Source: Desulfitobacterium_A nosdiversum
GTDB lineage: Bacteria; Bacillota; Desulfitobacteriia; Desulfitobacteriales; Desulfitobacteriaceae
Direction of reading: 5' to 3'
Length of the DNA: 64,000 nucleotides
Assembly: GCF_049860565.1 (NCBI RefSeq)
Contig: NZ_CP172056.1
Span: 2,604,001 to 2,668,000, forward strand
Part shown: positions 25,521 through 35,057 of the stretch, in pieces
How positions within the stretch are numbered: position 1 is the first letter of the stretch
How the letters are laid out: the number at the start of each line of letters is the position of its first letter
The notes under the pieces: model-generated
Database searches by the model: none
What the model was told of the DNA's origin: nothing
The model's input: the letters and a program-made list of their open reading frames with translations, nothing else
Program-made: the position numbers and the translations under genes

Positions 25521-26762
25521 ATGCCCTCTGAGCAAGAACCGTCGCTAATCGATATTGACTATAGCCTAAATAAAGATGATATTATCGATGCTAAACAAAT
25601 TGAACCATATTATAAGATATTTGGAATATTTAACCTTAAAGATCCCAAGATGACGACATTAGTTCTGGCTGCAGCGAGGACAATCTCGCGACAAGGGGGG
25701 ATATCAACCCGTTTTGAACTTGATGATTTGCTTAATTACATGCAAAAAACTACGCGCAACAAAGTTATTAAGCACTTAATCAAATATGAGTGGGTCGTCT
25801 TTAATGGAATCGACTATCAAATGCCTGGCCGTATTGTTTCATTGCTTACCCATGGCTTATTTGGATCTGTGATTCGCGGAGAAATGAATTTTGCCCAAGA
25901 AATTTTACTTGTAGGAAATGAAGCTGAAATATCTGATTTATATAACCTGGATCAAGAAACGATTGAAAAGAACTTCGATATTCATATGAGTCAATTGAAG
26001 GATATTCGTGACAAAATAGAACGAATGATCCAAAAACGATCCAAAAAAGACATAAGGGAAATTATACAGACTAGTCCTACGATACTTAAGGCAATTGATG
26101 AGCTGAGAAAGAAAATAAGAAAAAGAAGCAACCTTTTTAGTAGTTTTCAAAAAAGGAACGAATTTTACGAAGTCTGTGGACAGATAACAGCGTTGGTTGC
26201 TCAAACATTAGATACTGCCAGAGAAAATTTGCTTCAAGATGTCAGTGCTATAGGAAAATATTTCGATCCGGAAAAAATGGAGGAGTTTCTTAAAGGAGCT
26301 TCTTTTGACTATCTTACCAATCTAGCTATAAAATACTTTTCTGCACCGAAGCAAACACCTCAGCTAAGAGAAGAAACGGTAGTATATAAAACTAAATCAT
26401 TTTTTATGCAAATACCTGATGAAATAATAGAAATTCCCCCGCCGCCAATCATTGATTTTGAAGAAGAGGAAATCATCTTTGAGAACAAAGATAAACCCCT
26501 GGAATTACTCTATCATGAACTACAATTTAAACTTAAAGATAGACAAAACGCTCCTTTAGACGAAGTACTATTCACTGAAAGTGATAGCTTTGGGATAGCG
26601 ATGTATCGAACTGGGCAGACCGTGAAACTTATTTCTGATCTTCAAGCGCCAGCCATAAAGAGAGATGAAATTTTGGATTTGGATGTAAGGGATAATATGA
26701 AATCCTTGAATAAAGGGCATGTAGCGGAAATTACAGAAACCTACATAAGGAGGGAAAATTGA
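25521..26762 (+). CDS. jetA: Wadjet subunit JetA (MukF/kleisin-like)
   Basis: 413 residues. The N-terminal ~110 residues look like a winged-helix domain, followed by long helices, then an acidic Pro-rich stretch (EIPPPPIIDFEEEE, ~300) and a C-terminal winged-helix-like part. This is the layout of the kleisin subunit of SMC-like Wadjet (MksF/EptA) complexes that restrict plasmids. Assignment rests mainly on gene order: it is followed within 2 bp by a JetB-like gene and then an SMC-like JetC. Strong A+T bias compared with the upstream core genes. Confidence 0.8.
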   Translation: MPSEQEPSLIDIDYSLNKDDIIDAKQIEPYYKIFGIFNLKDPKMTTLVLAAARTISRQGGISTRFELDDLLNYMQKTTRNKVIKHLIKYEWVVFNGIDYQMPGRIVSLLTHGLFGSVIRGEMNFAQEILLVGNEAEISDLYNLDQETIEKNFDIHMSQLKDIRDKIERMIQKRSKKDIREIIQTSPTILKAIDELRKKIRKRSNLFSSFQKRNEFYEVCGQITALVAQTLDTARENLLQDVSAIGKYFDPEKMEEFLKGASFDYLTNLAIKYFSAPKQTPQLREETVVYKTKSFFMQIPDEIIEIPPPPIIDFEEEEIIFENKDKPLELLYHELQFKLKDRQNAPLDEVLFTESDSFGIAMYRTGQTVKLISDLQAPAIKRDEILDLDVRDNMKSLNKGHVAEITETYIRREN

Positions 26763-26763
26763 T

Positions 26764-27414
26764 TTGGAAGAGATAACAATAAATCCGGAAGTACAACGAA
26801 TATGTTCTCTTTTCCATTATGGGTGGATTTCAAAAGAATCGGTAGGGATACTAGAGAAAAATTTAACCCTATACAGAGAAGTGCAACAAACATTGGCCAT
26901 GATGGGATATGAACTTATCAATTTTTCCAACTGTGAATGGTATGTAATACGACTGAAAAAGGAATTTGATGATGACGCTTTTGACAAGTTTCATCGAAAA
27001 AATAGTGGGTTCACTAAGAGGCATATGGCTTTAATAACCATACTCTTTATCAAGCTTATTGTTCCCAGGTTGACAGGAGGCTACGGAGATCAAGAAGTTT
27101 ATACAACTTTAGACGAGCTGACATTAAATTATGGAGAAAAGTTTCGCTTCAGAAGAATGAATCCCCGTCATTCAATCGAATCGCTCATCAAAATGTTAAA
27201 AAAACATTGGTTTGTTATTGAAAAGGACAAGCGCTATTATGCCGGACCAGCAATGTTTATGCTTCATTATAATGAATACCTTCAGGGGATAACGCAGGAC
27301 ATGCTTCAGGAAATGATGGATATAACTAAGCAAATTACTAAAGATTTATCGGAAGATCAGCAGAGAGGAGAGGCAGAGACAAACTTAACTGGAGAAGAGG
27401 ATAAAAGCGAATGA
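26764..27414 (+). CDS. jetB: Wadjet subunit JetB (MukE/KITE-like)
   Basis: 216 residues with tandem winged-helix character and the expected size of the MukE/MksE-like KITE subunit; an acidic tail follows residue ~195. It starts TTG (26764), 1 bp after jetA, with AAGGAGGG upstream, and overlaps jetC by 4 bp. It would bind the kleisin JetA and regulate the JetC ATPase. Identified through size, fold type and gene order rather than a sharp motif. Confidence 0.78.
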   Translation: MEEITINPEVQRICSLFHYGWISKESVGILEKNLTLYREVQQTLAMMGYELINFSNCEWYVIRLKKEFDDDAFDKFHRKNSGFTKRHMALITILFIKLIVPRLTGGYGDQEVYTTLDELTLNYGEKFRFRRMNPRHSIESLIKMLKKHWFVIEKDKRYYAGPAMFMLHYNEYLQGITQDMLQEMMDITKQITKDLSEDQQRGEAETNLTGEEDKSE

Positions 27415-30284
27415 TTAAAGATTTTTCAACCGCTTATTGGGGGTTATTGCCTACTACTTCCAAACCATATCCGGCACATCCCAAAGTTAATGCCTTTGTT
27501 GGGGCATCAGGTCATGGCAAAACCACGATTATGGATGGACTCCGTTTACTTCTTGGAGATGCTAAATTCGAAAATAATCGTGATGCTCTGCATTATATGC
27601 ATAAAAAAAGCAAATGGGCTGTGGTTCGAGCTTCTTTTTACAATGAACCAGTGAATGGAATAAGACCATTTGAAAGTGCCGGTTGCCAGGATGATGAAGT
27701 TACTTGTTGCTGTTTAATAACGGTTAGTTCAAATGGGCGCCCGGAAAAGGAATATTATGTGTTTAACGGTATATTTACTGAAATCATCGATCTCGGAACA
27801 AATCCAAAAGCTTATAGTCAAAGTCTTAAATCACACAAACAATATAAGCAGATTCTAGAAGAATGCTTGGGCGTAACACCGGCTTTTCGCAATCTTATGT
27901 CGATGAATCCAACAACTGTTAAAAATCTTGTACATCTGGATGCAAATGACCTTTTTCTAAAGGTATTTGAATTAAAAGGGATAAAAAAGATTCATGACAA
28001 CTACCGGTCGGCTAAAGATGAGTTAGGCAAGCAGGAAGTAAATTTGCAGCTGGCACAAGATACACTTACTGAGGGATTAAATAATTTTACGAGGCTTCAA
28101 TCCAAATCAGAAAAGTATAAAGAAAATCAATTAAACAGGAAGAAATTGCAATCTGTTAAACAAAAAATGCTAAAAGTTGAATTTTGGGAGAACCATTCGG
28201 CAATAGAGATCTGTGAAGAAAAAAGTACAAATTTCAAAAATGAAATCAATACGGAGCAAAATAAAAAAATTAATTTAAATGTGCAGAGGACCTCTATTCA
28301 GTCAGAAATATTAAAAGCGGAAACGAAAAAAGAAGGTTATAAGGCTGCTTTAGCCGACTTTCAAGAAGAAATAGATGCTCTTGGGGGTAAAGTAGGCGAA
28401 ATAACAGCAAATAGAAAAAGAATCACTGAAGATGTGCTAAAACTTAAAGAAATTAAACCATTGAATAAAGAAGAGTTTGTCCAGGATCATATCGATGCTC
28501 AGAAGATTTTGGAGGAAGCACAAAATGATTGGCGTAAGGAGAAAGAAAAACTCGGCAATATTGAAAAGAGAAAAAAAGATTTAGATCAGGATAAGCCTTA
28601 CCCAAATTACGTGTATGATTTCACCACAAAGCTTAATGAGAACAAGATAGAATATATTCTGTTAGCCGATGCCATATCCCTTAAGCCTGAATACGAAAAA
28701 TGGCAGTTAGCAGTTGAAGCTTTCCTTGGCAATGAACGATTTCGGATTATTGTTAATAAAAATCAAGAACTCGAAGCTAAAAAGCTTCAGGAAATGTATG
28801 GTTATACGGCCAGAATGAGCCTAACGAAACCGGAGGTAGAAAACCGGAATAGAAGGAAAATACCCCATCCAACAATCAGGTCAGTTATTAATGTGGCCTT
28901 TCCAGACAAAGTTGGCGGCTATATGACCCGTTTGGATGATATCTATTTGGTCGAGACAGTGGAAGAAGGTCATCATCTTCAAAAACAAGGGTTAACAAGT
29001 ATTACCTTTAAAGGCTTACAGCAAGATAATGATGGTTCAATTTTTAGAAAGCCTAACCGCTTATGTTGTGGGAGACTGGCCTTAGAAAAAGAAAAAATGT
29101 TAATAGAAACTGAAATAAAGGAACAAAGAGAGATTGCTCAAGAAAAAGAAACATTGGTAAGAGACTATGAGAATGAAGTAAACAGACTTCAAACAATCAT
29201 TAATGAACAAAATGAGCTTGAAAAATTGCCACTAAAAGAAAAAGAATTAGATGACATAAATAATAATTATCAAATTCATCTTAGTGAAAAACAGAATAAA
29301 GAAATAGAGCGTAATAGAATAAACAGTCAACTGGAAGAGATTACAGGCTTTCTTACTGATAAGAAAGTTGCTGAAGCAGTTTGCGAGCAACAGGAAAAGC
29401 AATGCCAGCGAGAAATCGAAAGACTTGCTAAAGAACTAGGAACCTTAACACAAGAATTGGAGAGCAAAAAACAGGATCTTGAAGAAATAAAACAGAAACT
29501 CATTGCGCTTGGAATTTCGGAGGATGATACAGAATTTATACCGCAGGATATAAATACTCCGGATTTCAAAAATGAAAGAGGTGAAATATATTCTTCCAAA
29601 GAGCTAAAAAGAGAAAGTGAACGTATTACTGACAATATTAACAACTTTATAAAGGAAAACCCTGATATTGATGAAACTGTAGTTGAACTGGTGAAAACAC
29701 AGGAGGCGTTAGTCAATCAACTGCAAAATAGGTTTAATCAAATAAAAGAGGAACGAGATAATTGGGAACAGGAGTGCAATAATAGTCTCGCGGCGCTTCA
29801 AATGCATATTAAAGACACGATGAAAGAATTTATAGAAGATTTCCAAATGATGGCCGATCTAATCGGGGCCAATGCTACTGGCCGACTCGAGCCACGTGGG
29901 GAAGACCCTGACTTATGGGAGTTATACCTTTCTATTGGGTTCGATGGAAAAAAACCAGTACTAATTAATAGTCCTGATTTATCTTCCGGACAAAGGGCTA
30001 GAACTAGCCTATTGGTGCTATTGGCAGCAGTAAGCAGCAAAAGACGAGGGGAGAAACTTTCTATCATGTTCCTGGATGAACCAAATGCTGAGGTGGATGA
30101 TTATAGCGGAAACGATATCGGCCAAGTATTCCAGCTAACTGATATTCAATATTTTATAACCCATCAAATAGGTGAATCCCTCAAATCAATACAGTGGATC
30201 AACCACTCGTTTGTTTGCAGCCAGTGCCCGCCAGATTCAGATTTTGCTAAGCCTTTAATCGTCCAGAAAATGCGTTGTGACTAG
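27411..30284 (+). CDS. jetC: Wadjet subunit JetC (MukB/SMC-like ATPase)
   Basis: 957 residues with SMC architecture. A Walker A lies near the N-terminus (GASGHGKTT, residues 31-39), two long coiled-coil arms surround a hinge-like globular part (~400-560), and the C-terminal head has the ABC signature LSSGQRAR (~857) and Walker B IMFLDEP (~886). It should extrude DNA loops using ATP. Overlaps jetB by 4 bp. The next gene is not a recognisable JetD nuclease. Confidence 0.88.
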   Translation: MIKDFSTAYWGLLPTTSKPYPAHPKVNAFVGASGHGKTTIMDGLRLLLGDAKFENNRDALHYMHKKSKWAVVRASFYNEPVNGIRPFESAGCQDDEVTCCCLITVSSNGRPEKEYYVFNGIFTEIIDLGTNPKAYSQSLKSHKQYKQILEECLGVTPAFRNLMSMNPTTVKNLVHLDANDLFLKVFELKGIKKIHDNYRSAKDELGKQEVNLQLAQDTLTEGLNNFTRLQSKSEKYKENQLNRKKLQSVKQKMLKVEFWENHSAIEICEEKSTNFKNEINTEQNKKINLNVQRTSIQSEILKAETKKEGYKAALADFQEEIDALGGKVGEITANRKRITEDVLKLKEIKPLNKEEFVQDHIDAQKILEEAQNDWRKEKEKLGNIEKRKKDLDQDKPYPNYVYDFTTKLNENKIEYILLADAISLKPEYEKWQLAVEAFLGNERFRIIVNKNQELEAKKLQEMYGYTARMSLTKPEVENRNRRKIPHPTIRSVINVAFPDKVGGYMTRLDDIYLVETVEEGHHLQKQGLTSITFKGLQQDNDGSIFRKPNRLCCGRLALEKEKMLIETEIKEQREIAQEKETLVRDYENEVNRLQTIINEQNELEKLPLKEKELDDINNNYQIHLSEKQNKEIERNRINSQLEEITGFLTDKKVAEAVCEQQEKQCQREIERLAKELGTLTQELESKKQDLEEIKQKLIALGISEDDTEFIPQDINTPDFKNERGEIYSSKELKRESERITDNINNFIKENPDIDETVVELVKTQEALVNQLQNRFNQIKEERDNWEQECNNSLAALQMHIKDTMKEFIEDFQMMADLIGANATGRLEPRGEDPDLWELYLSIGFDGKKPVLINSPDLSSGQRARTSLLVLLAAVSSKRRGEKLSIMFLDEPNAEVDDYSGNDIGQVFQLTDIQYFITHQIGESLKSIQWINHSFVCSQCPPDSDFAKPLIVQKMRCD

Positions 30285-30336
30285 ATTTATTAGGATTTGG
30301 TGGCAAAGAAGGCATTAATGGGGGTAAGGAATCAAA

Positions 30337-32196
30337 ATGGCTGTAGATCATATTTTTACAACTGATGAACATCATACCGGATTAGAAGTAAATAAGATAT
30401 ATAGGAATGAGTATCGTTTTCCCATCGAAATGCTCGTGAGTGGGCGAAAGTATAGTGGAGTAGAAGCCACTCTAAATAAACAACATGGCAAAAAGGTACT
30501 CATGGAATTTATTCTGAAATTACTTTCATATGGTCCAAAACAATATAAGCCTTTTATTAATCAGGTGCTTCAAAGATTTACATGGCTTGATTTAAACGAT
30601 TCTTTAGAAATCCTTTTATTAGATGGCGTAATACAAATTACCTTTAAAAATTTGAAGCCCCGAAAAACAGTTGAGTGGCTACCTAAAATAGTTCAACTTG
30701 ATCCTAGGGCTATGGAATTCTTAATGCAGGAAAAACCAGACATCAACTTAGAACTCACAAAATTAGAAAAATCAGTAACCAACCTGATAATAGATGTCGA
30801 GAGTCCAATAAAAAAATATGTACTACGATGGATTGAAGAAACAGAAATAAAAGATCAATCAGGTTCTTTAATTGCTGATCTCACAACATTTCGAAAATAT
30901 AAGTCGATCGTTCTTGCAATTGCGCACTACATTCATTTAAAGGAGCATGGAAAAAAATTACCTTTGCGTTATTTATCAAATAAAATTTGGGATCAACCAA
31001 GATTGTTAAGTACTTATAAAAATGAAATTGCTCTATCAGCAGGCATAACCTTAGATGAACTTGACTCGGTACTTCTTCCAGATATCAATAATATTTTGCA
31101 TGCGTCTCTAATATTAATTTCGCCGGTAGAAGAATTACAAAAATTAGTAGTTAAGCTCTTAGAACCAGAAATTCGACAAGATACCGTATTGTTTACTATT
31201 AATGAAATGAATTATTATATCCAAAGAATTATTGAAATTGTTGGAGACTCCGAAAATAAAGTTTTAAATGATTTTTTGTTAGACTATTATGCTTTTAACA
31301 ATAATCTTATTAAGAGTGATTCCAAAGAATCTCAATTATCTATTTTAAATAATTTTAAAAACTCTATTAATGCTTTTAAAAAACAAATGTTAAAGATAGA
31401 GCATGTAAAACACCAGTTTGAAATGATCGTTTTAGACGAAATAGGAAGTGGTTCTTTTGCCAGAGTTTATAAAATATTCGATCCTGAATTGAACGAAATT
31501 GTAGCCTGCAAAGTTCTTTTCCCAAGAAGTTACTTTAAACAGGTTTATGGGAATGACGGGGATGAATATATACTTCGTTTTAAACGAGAGGTCAGACTGC
31601 TAACTAAAGAGTTACAGCACAGAAACATCATTAATGTGAAGAAGATTCAACTTGACGGTTCCCCTTTTTGGTTTACTATGCCATTAGCGAGTTTTTCTTT
31701 GGAGAGATGGATAAAAGACAATTACGATGCTTCTGAAGATCAACGTATTAAAATCTTTAATCAGATTTTATCAGGTGTTAAGTACTTACATGAAAAAGAT
31801 AAATATCATCGAGATTTAGCGCCAAATAATATTTTATTATATGAGAAGAATAACGTCTTGGAAGTAAAAATTGCCGATTTTGGATTGGCAAAAGATCCTA
31901 AATCAGTGTCATTTTTCACAGGTTTATCAAAGAAGGGCTATGGGCAAGAAGATTTCACTGATCCACAACAGCTAAATAATCTAGCTGATTCCACCAATTT
32001 ATCCGATATATACTCACTAGGGGCCTTGCTGTACTATTTATTAAGCAGTAAGTTACCCAAAAAAAGATTCTACGTTTCAGTTTTGTGCCAAAGTATAGTT
32101 ATGAAGGCTATGGATACGCGAGATAAACGTTATCAAACTGTATATGATTTTGAGCAAGATTTAATCGAGTGTGTAAATTGGAATAAAAAAGATTAA
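30337..32196 (+). CDS. Ser/Thr protein kinase with novel N-terminal region in the Wadjet operon
   Basis: 619 residues. The C-terminal ~255 residues form a complete Hanks-type kinase: Gly-loop GSGSFARVY (~369), ATP lysine Lys392 in ACKVL, catalytic HRD at 491-493 (HRDLAPNN), DFG at 514-516 and a SDIYSLG helix-F motif. The N-terminal ~360 residues are helical, without a family I recognise; one stretch (~85-120) may be a winged helix. There is no DUF2220/Toprim nuclease signature, so the JetD effector appears replaced. It starts 52 bp after jetC behind GGGGGTAAGG and ends the operon. Role in defence is inference from position. Confidence 0.85.
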   Translation: MAVDHIFTTDEHHTGLEVNKIYRNEYRFPIEMLVSGRKYSGVEATLNKQHGKKVLMEFILKLLSYGPKQYKPFINQVLQRFTWLDLNDSLEILLLDGVIQITFKNLKPRKTVEWLPKIVQLDPRAMEFLMQEKPDINLELTKLEKSVTNLIIDVESPIKKYVLRWIEETEIKDQSGSLIADLTTFRKYKSIVLAIAHYIHLKEHGKKLPLRYLSNKIWDQPRLLSTYKNEIALSAGITLDELDSVLLPDINNILHASLILISPVEELQKLVVKLLEPEIRQDTVLFTINEMNYYIQRIIEIVGDSENKVLNDFLLDYYAFNNNLIKSDSKESQLSILNNFKNSINAFKKQMLKIEHVKHQFEMIVLDEIGSGSFARVYKIFDPELNEIVACKVLFPRSYFKQVYGNDGDEYILRFKREVRLLTKELQHRNIINVKKIQLDGSPFWFTMPLASFSLERWIKDNYDASEDQRIKIFNQILSGVKYLHEKDKYHRDLAPNNILLYEKNNVLEVKIADFGLAKDPKSVSFFTGLSKKGYGQEDFTDPQQLNNLADSTNLSDIYSLGALLYYLLSSKLPKKRFYVSVLCQSIVMKAMDTRDKRYQTVYDFEQDLIECVNWNKKD

Positions 32197-32210
32197 GGAA
32201 CAACCTGAGC

Positions 32211-32422
32211 TGTCCCCGATATAATAGACACGCAAACTGTGACTTCGAAGTTAGTTCATGGATTCCTTACTTTTTGGGGTTCTGCCCCAATCCCCGGGGA
32301 TTCTATGGGTCAGGTCCCGAGGTAGCTTGAAGAATCTCGTTTTAAGCCGCAGGGCGACTCATCAATTGTTTCCTCAATTCGTAGGGTGACTTATACCCTG
32401 AACTTGAATGCAATCTCGTCTG
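32211..32422 (-). pseudogene. IS3-family transposase 3' fragment (minus strand)
   Basis: Reading the minus strand, 32342-32422 encodes the last 26 residues of an IS3-family OrfB (RLHSSSGYKSPYELRKQL core, ending RPAA-stop). An in-frame stop cuts it off from the rest. The tail to about 32211 resembles the IS end, with a TGTCCCC-type terminus. This is a dead remnant. Confidence 0.7.
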
Positions 32423-32430
32423 TTATGGAA

Positions 32431-32908
32431 AGCTTGGTTCCTACAGAAGAAGACGAAGAAAATGCAGAAAAAGTTAAGAATGACTTTCTAAGAAAGTTTT
32501 ATTATATACTATAAGTGTGATTATTTATGTGATGGCTTATTATACAACGAGTTCAAAAACTTAATAATAAAAGCAAATGAAAGAAGAATTTGGTATTATA
32601 AGGATTTGACCGTTGATTTTTTACCATATATTTTTTAACCCTTGGCGGTAATTTTAATTCTAGAGAAAGTATAGGGGAAATAGCTTTTATTTTGTATTTG
32701 AGCCTAATTTAAGGAACTTTAATGATTTATGGATAAGTAGGAAAATACGTAAATATATTTGGAGGATAGATATTCTTAGAAACGAAAAAGTTGTGAATGG
32801 AAAATTAAGGACTGTAACTGTACAGAGTTTGATATAAATTTTGACTACCCTGAAGAACCACTTTGGATAATTCGATCGAGAAAGTCAATTGAAAGAATAA
32901 TTGGTTAA
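32431..32908 (+). pseudogene. Decayed gene of unknown family
   Basis: Several coding-like fragments lie on the plus strand in shifting frames: one with EEDEENAEKVKND (from ~32437), one with ANERRIWYYKDLTVDF (32520-32637), one around 32720-32830, and a last one EEPLWIIRSRKS ending at a stop at 32906. They read like one protein broken by several frameshifts. The rest of the gap to 33272 is A+T-rich and I see nothing in it. Confidence 0.4.
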
Positions 32909-33272
32909 TAGTTTAAGTTGCCAGCAATCATCGTCTAACAAGATTTATTGAACCTTTTATTACCCTAACACTAACAGCCGTTTACGTTAAAGAAATATTG
33001 ATTTGTTTCCATATTTTTAATAAATGCTGATTATTTTGGAAAGCGTTAGAGGATTTTCTCTAATTCTGTAGTATATTTATATAGATTTAAGTAAGGTTTC
33101 TTGTAACTCCGAAAGATGGCAATGATGAATGGCAAAACCTGGGGTGTTTTATAATCTCAATTAGTATAATTTTAAAAATATCCAATTCATTCTTCTAGAA
33201 AAAGGAAATTAACTTTAATATTCAATAAAAGAATCCTCTTATTAGAAGGAAATCAATTTTTGGGAGGAATGT

Positions 33273-34463
33273 ATGATGTTCTACTCTATGAAAAATCATT
33301 TATTTTATTACACGGTTGATGATTATTATGAGGATAGTGTTAAACTTAAAAAACTAAGAAATTTAATAATTGAAGATAGATCAATAGATCAATTAATATT
33401 GGAGAAATTTCCTATTGAAAATTTTGGTAATTTCAACGACTTATTAAAAATAAAAGGTTCTAAGCAACTTATAGAAACATTTGAGAAAATTGATGCAAAA
33501 AAATTAGACATACCTGAAAAATTAGAAAATATAGAATTTATAGGTTTTACTGATAAAAATGAGATAATTTTAAAGTTTATTAATGAAAATATAACGGCTT
33601 CAAGTATTTACAGTTTCTCTTCTGATTTTCTTGAACAACTTTTTAGTCTTGATAAATATGCAAATTTTTGTTATGAACATGATTATCACGATCTTTTAAA
33701 AGAAAATATCGACAAATTATTTAAAAAGATGCCAAAAGTTGAAAGGCAATTTAGATTAGTGGAGAAAAACGATCAATATTTTCTAAGAGCACAAACTTCC
33801 ACTAAATATAATAACTATGATAATCATTTGGGGATTTATTTAATTCTCTTAGCCCTCCACAAATACTGTGTAGAAACCAATTCTATATTTCGAGTAGAAA
33901 AAGCAAACCTTAGTGATTCAGAAATAAGGATATATATGAGGGAAGAAAAGGCTATCGAGATTCCTGATGTGGGTAGGGTATACTTCGGAGCATTAGTTTC
34001 TAATAGCGAAATAAAAGATAGCGCATTAAGTGTTGAAATTAGATACAAAGTAATTGATGCTAATAATCCGGGATTATCTTTTACGGCAATACAAGATTTA
34101 CGAGATGCTGTAATAGATATTAATCACACTGCTAAAATAGAAACGGTAGAAAAGAAATTGTTAGAAATATTCTCCATAAATAAGAAAAAAGAAAGTATGC
34201 TTGAATTTATTAAAGGTCTTTCAAAAATTAAATTTATTACAAGTGATACGTTATATTTATTATATACGTTAATTACAAACTCAAGAACTCTTAAGGAAGA
34301 AACTAGAAAGAATTTCCGAACAATGTATGATAAAAATATTATTAATAATACTTTAAGTCTTATTGAAGCTTTTAATTTAACGAGTACAATTTCATCGGAC
34401 TTAGATGAAAAAATGTATCTCGAAAGAATATATCACAGGGTATTAAGTGATATTATAAAATAA
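33273..34463 (+). CDS. Orphan hypothetical protein in the defence island
   Basis: 396 residues, soluble, with very A+T-rich codon use unlike its neighbours. A central part (QFRLVEKND ... TSTKYNNYDNHLG ... RVYFGALVSN) has a loose resemblance to DUF932-type phage or plasmid proteins. No catalytic motif is obvious and I do not recognise the family. The ATG is 7 nt after TGGGAGGA and a terminator follows the stop. It lies between two IS3 transposase remnants in opposite orientations, suggesting recent acquisition. Confidence 0.75.
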   Translation: MMFYSMKNHLFYYTVDDYYEDSVKLKKLRNLIIEDRSIDQLILEKFPIENFGNFNDLLKIKGSKQLIETFEKIDAKKLDIPEKLENIEFIGFTDKNEIILKFINENITASSIYSFSSDFLEQLFSLDKYANFCYEHDYHDLLKENIDKLFKKMPKVERQFRLVEKNDQYFLRAQTSTKYNNYDNHLGIYLILLALHKYCVETNSIFRVEKANLSDSEIRIYMREEKAIEIPDVGRVYFGALVSNSEIKDSALSVEIRYKVIDANNPGLSFTAIQDLRDAVIDINHTAKIETVEKKLLEIFSINKKKESMLEFIKGLSKIKFITSDTLYLLYTLITNSRTLKEETRKNFRTMYDKNIINNTLSLIEAFNLTSTISSDLDEKMYLERIYHRVLSDIIK

Positions 34464-34475
34464 TTCTTTTTATTG

Positions 34476-34506
34476 GGGGATAGTAATACTATCCCCATAT
34501 TTTTCA
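34476..34506 (+). terminator. Rho-independent terminator
   Basis: GGGGATAGT / ACTATCCCC, loop AAT, followed by ATATTTTTC; 13 bp after the orphan gene's stop. Confidence 0.85.
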
Positions 34507-34596
34507 TCTTAAAAATAACTTTGATTTACGCCATTATTTCACTTGTGAATATTTCCCGTATAATTTCATATTGCAAGCTTTCAAGGTCATATTCCC

Positions 34597-34928
34597 GTGG
34601 GTAGGAAAATGAAGGACACCTTAGTAATGGATGCATTTACACAGGCCTATGATAGTGAACGTCCAGATAAATGTCTTATCGTTCATATAGATCTGGTTCT
34701 TAGTTTACTGTTACTAATTTTCAGATACTACTACGAACATATGGTGAATGAAAATGCCTTAATGGAATCATTTTATAGAACCATAAAAAAGAACTTATTC
34801 AAGATGCAAATTCTGAATAAGCCTGAACAAGATCAGCTAGAAATCTTTAAATATATTGGACTCTATTAAAATACAAAGAGAATGCATCCTCTCTTGGATG
34901 TCTTTCCCCTGTCCAATTTGAGGAGTTG
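34597..34928 (+). pseudogene. IS3-family transposase fragment (plus strand)
   Basis: The frame contains the IS3/IS150-type OrfB core: MDAFTQAY, ERPDKCLIVHIDL, NALMESFYRTIKK and a PEQDQLEIFKYI segment, followed after a frameshift by the TKRMH and LSPVQFEE tail. The region around the second catalytic Asp has been scrambled and the N-terminal half is absent, so it cannot be active. Confidence 0.85.
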
Positions 34929-35057
34929 AATTCATAAAACTTACCTAACTTTATATCTAGTTTTTGTTGATAGTTCTAAAGAATAACTTAAAAATGTCCA
35001 TATTTTTTTACTATGGTATATTAAAGGTACATATTACCTTTTTCGGAGGATCAGAAG

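Noticed and set aside
29327..29716. Minus-strand open frame inside jetC
   Set aside because: It is a Ser-rich antisense shadow of the JetC coiled coil with no ribosome site or homology.
27411..30284. JetC as a Rad50/SbcC repair protein
   Set aside because: The adjacent kleisin- and KITE-like genes and the absence of an SbcD nuclease gene or a zinc-hook CxxC at the hinge favour a MukB/JetC assignment.
33273..34463. KwaB/DUF4868 defence protein
   Set aside because: Size is plausible but no convincing motif similarity could be seen, and no KwaA membrane partner is adjacent.
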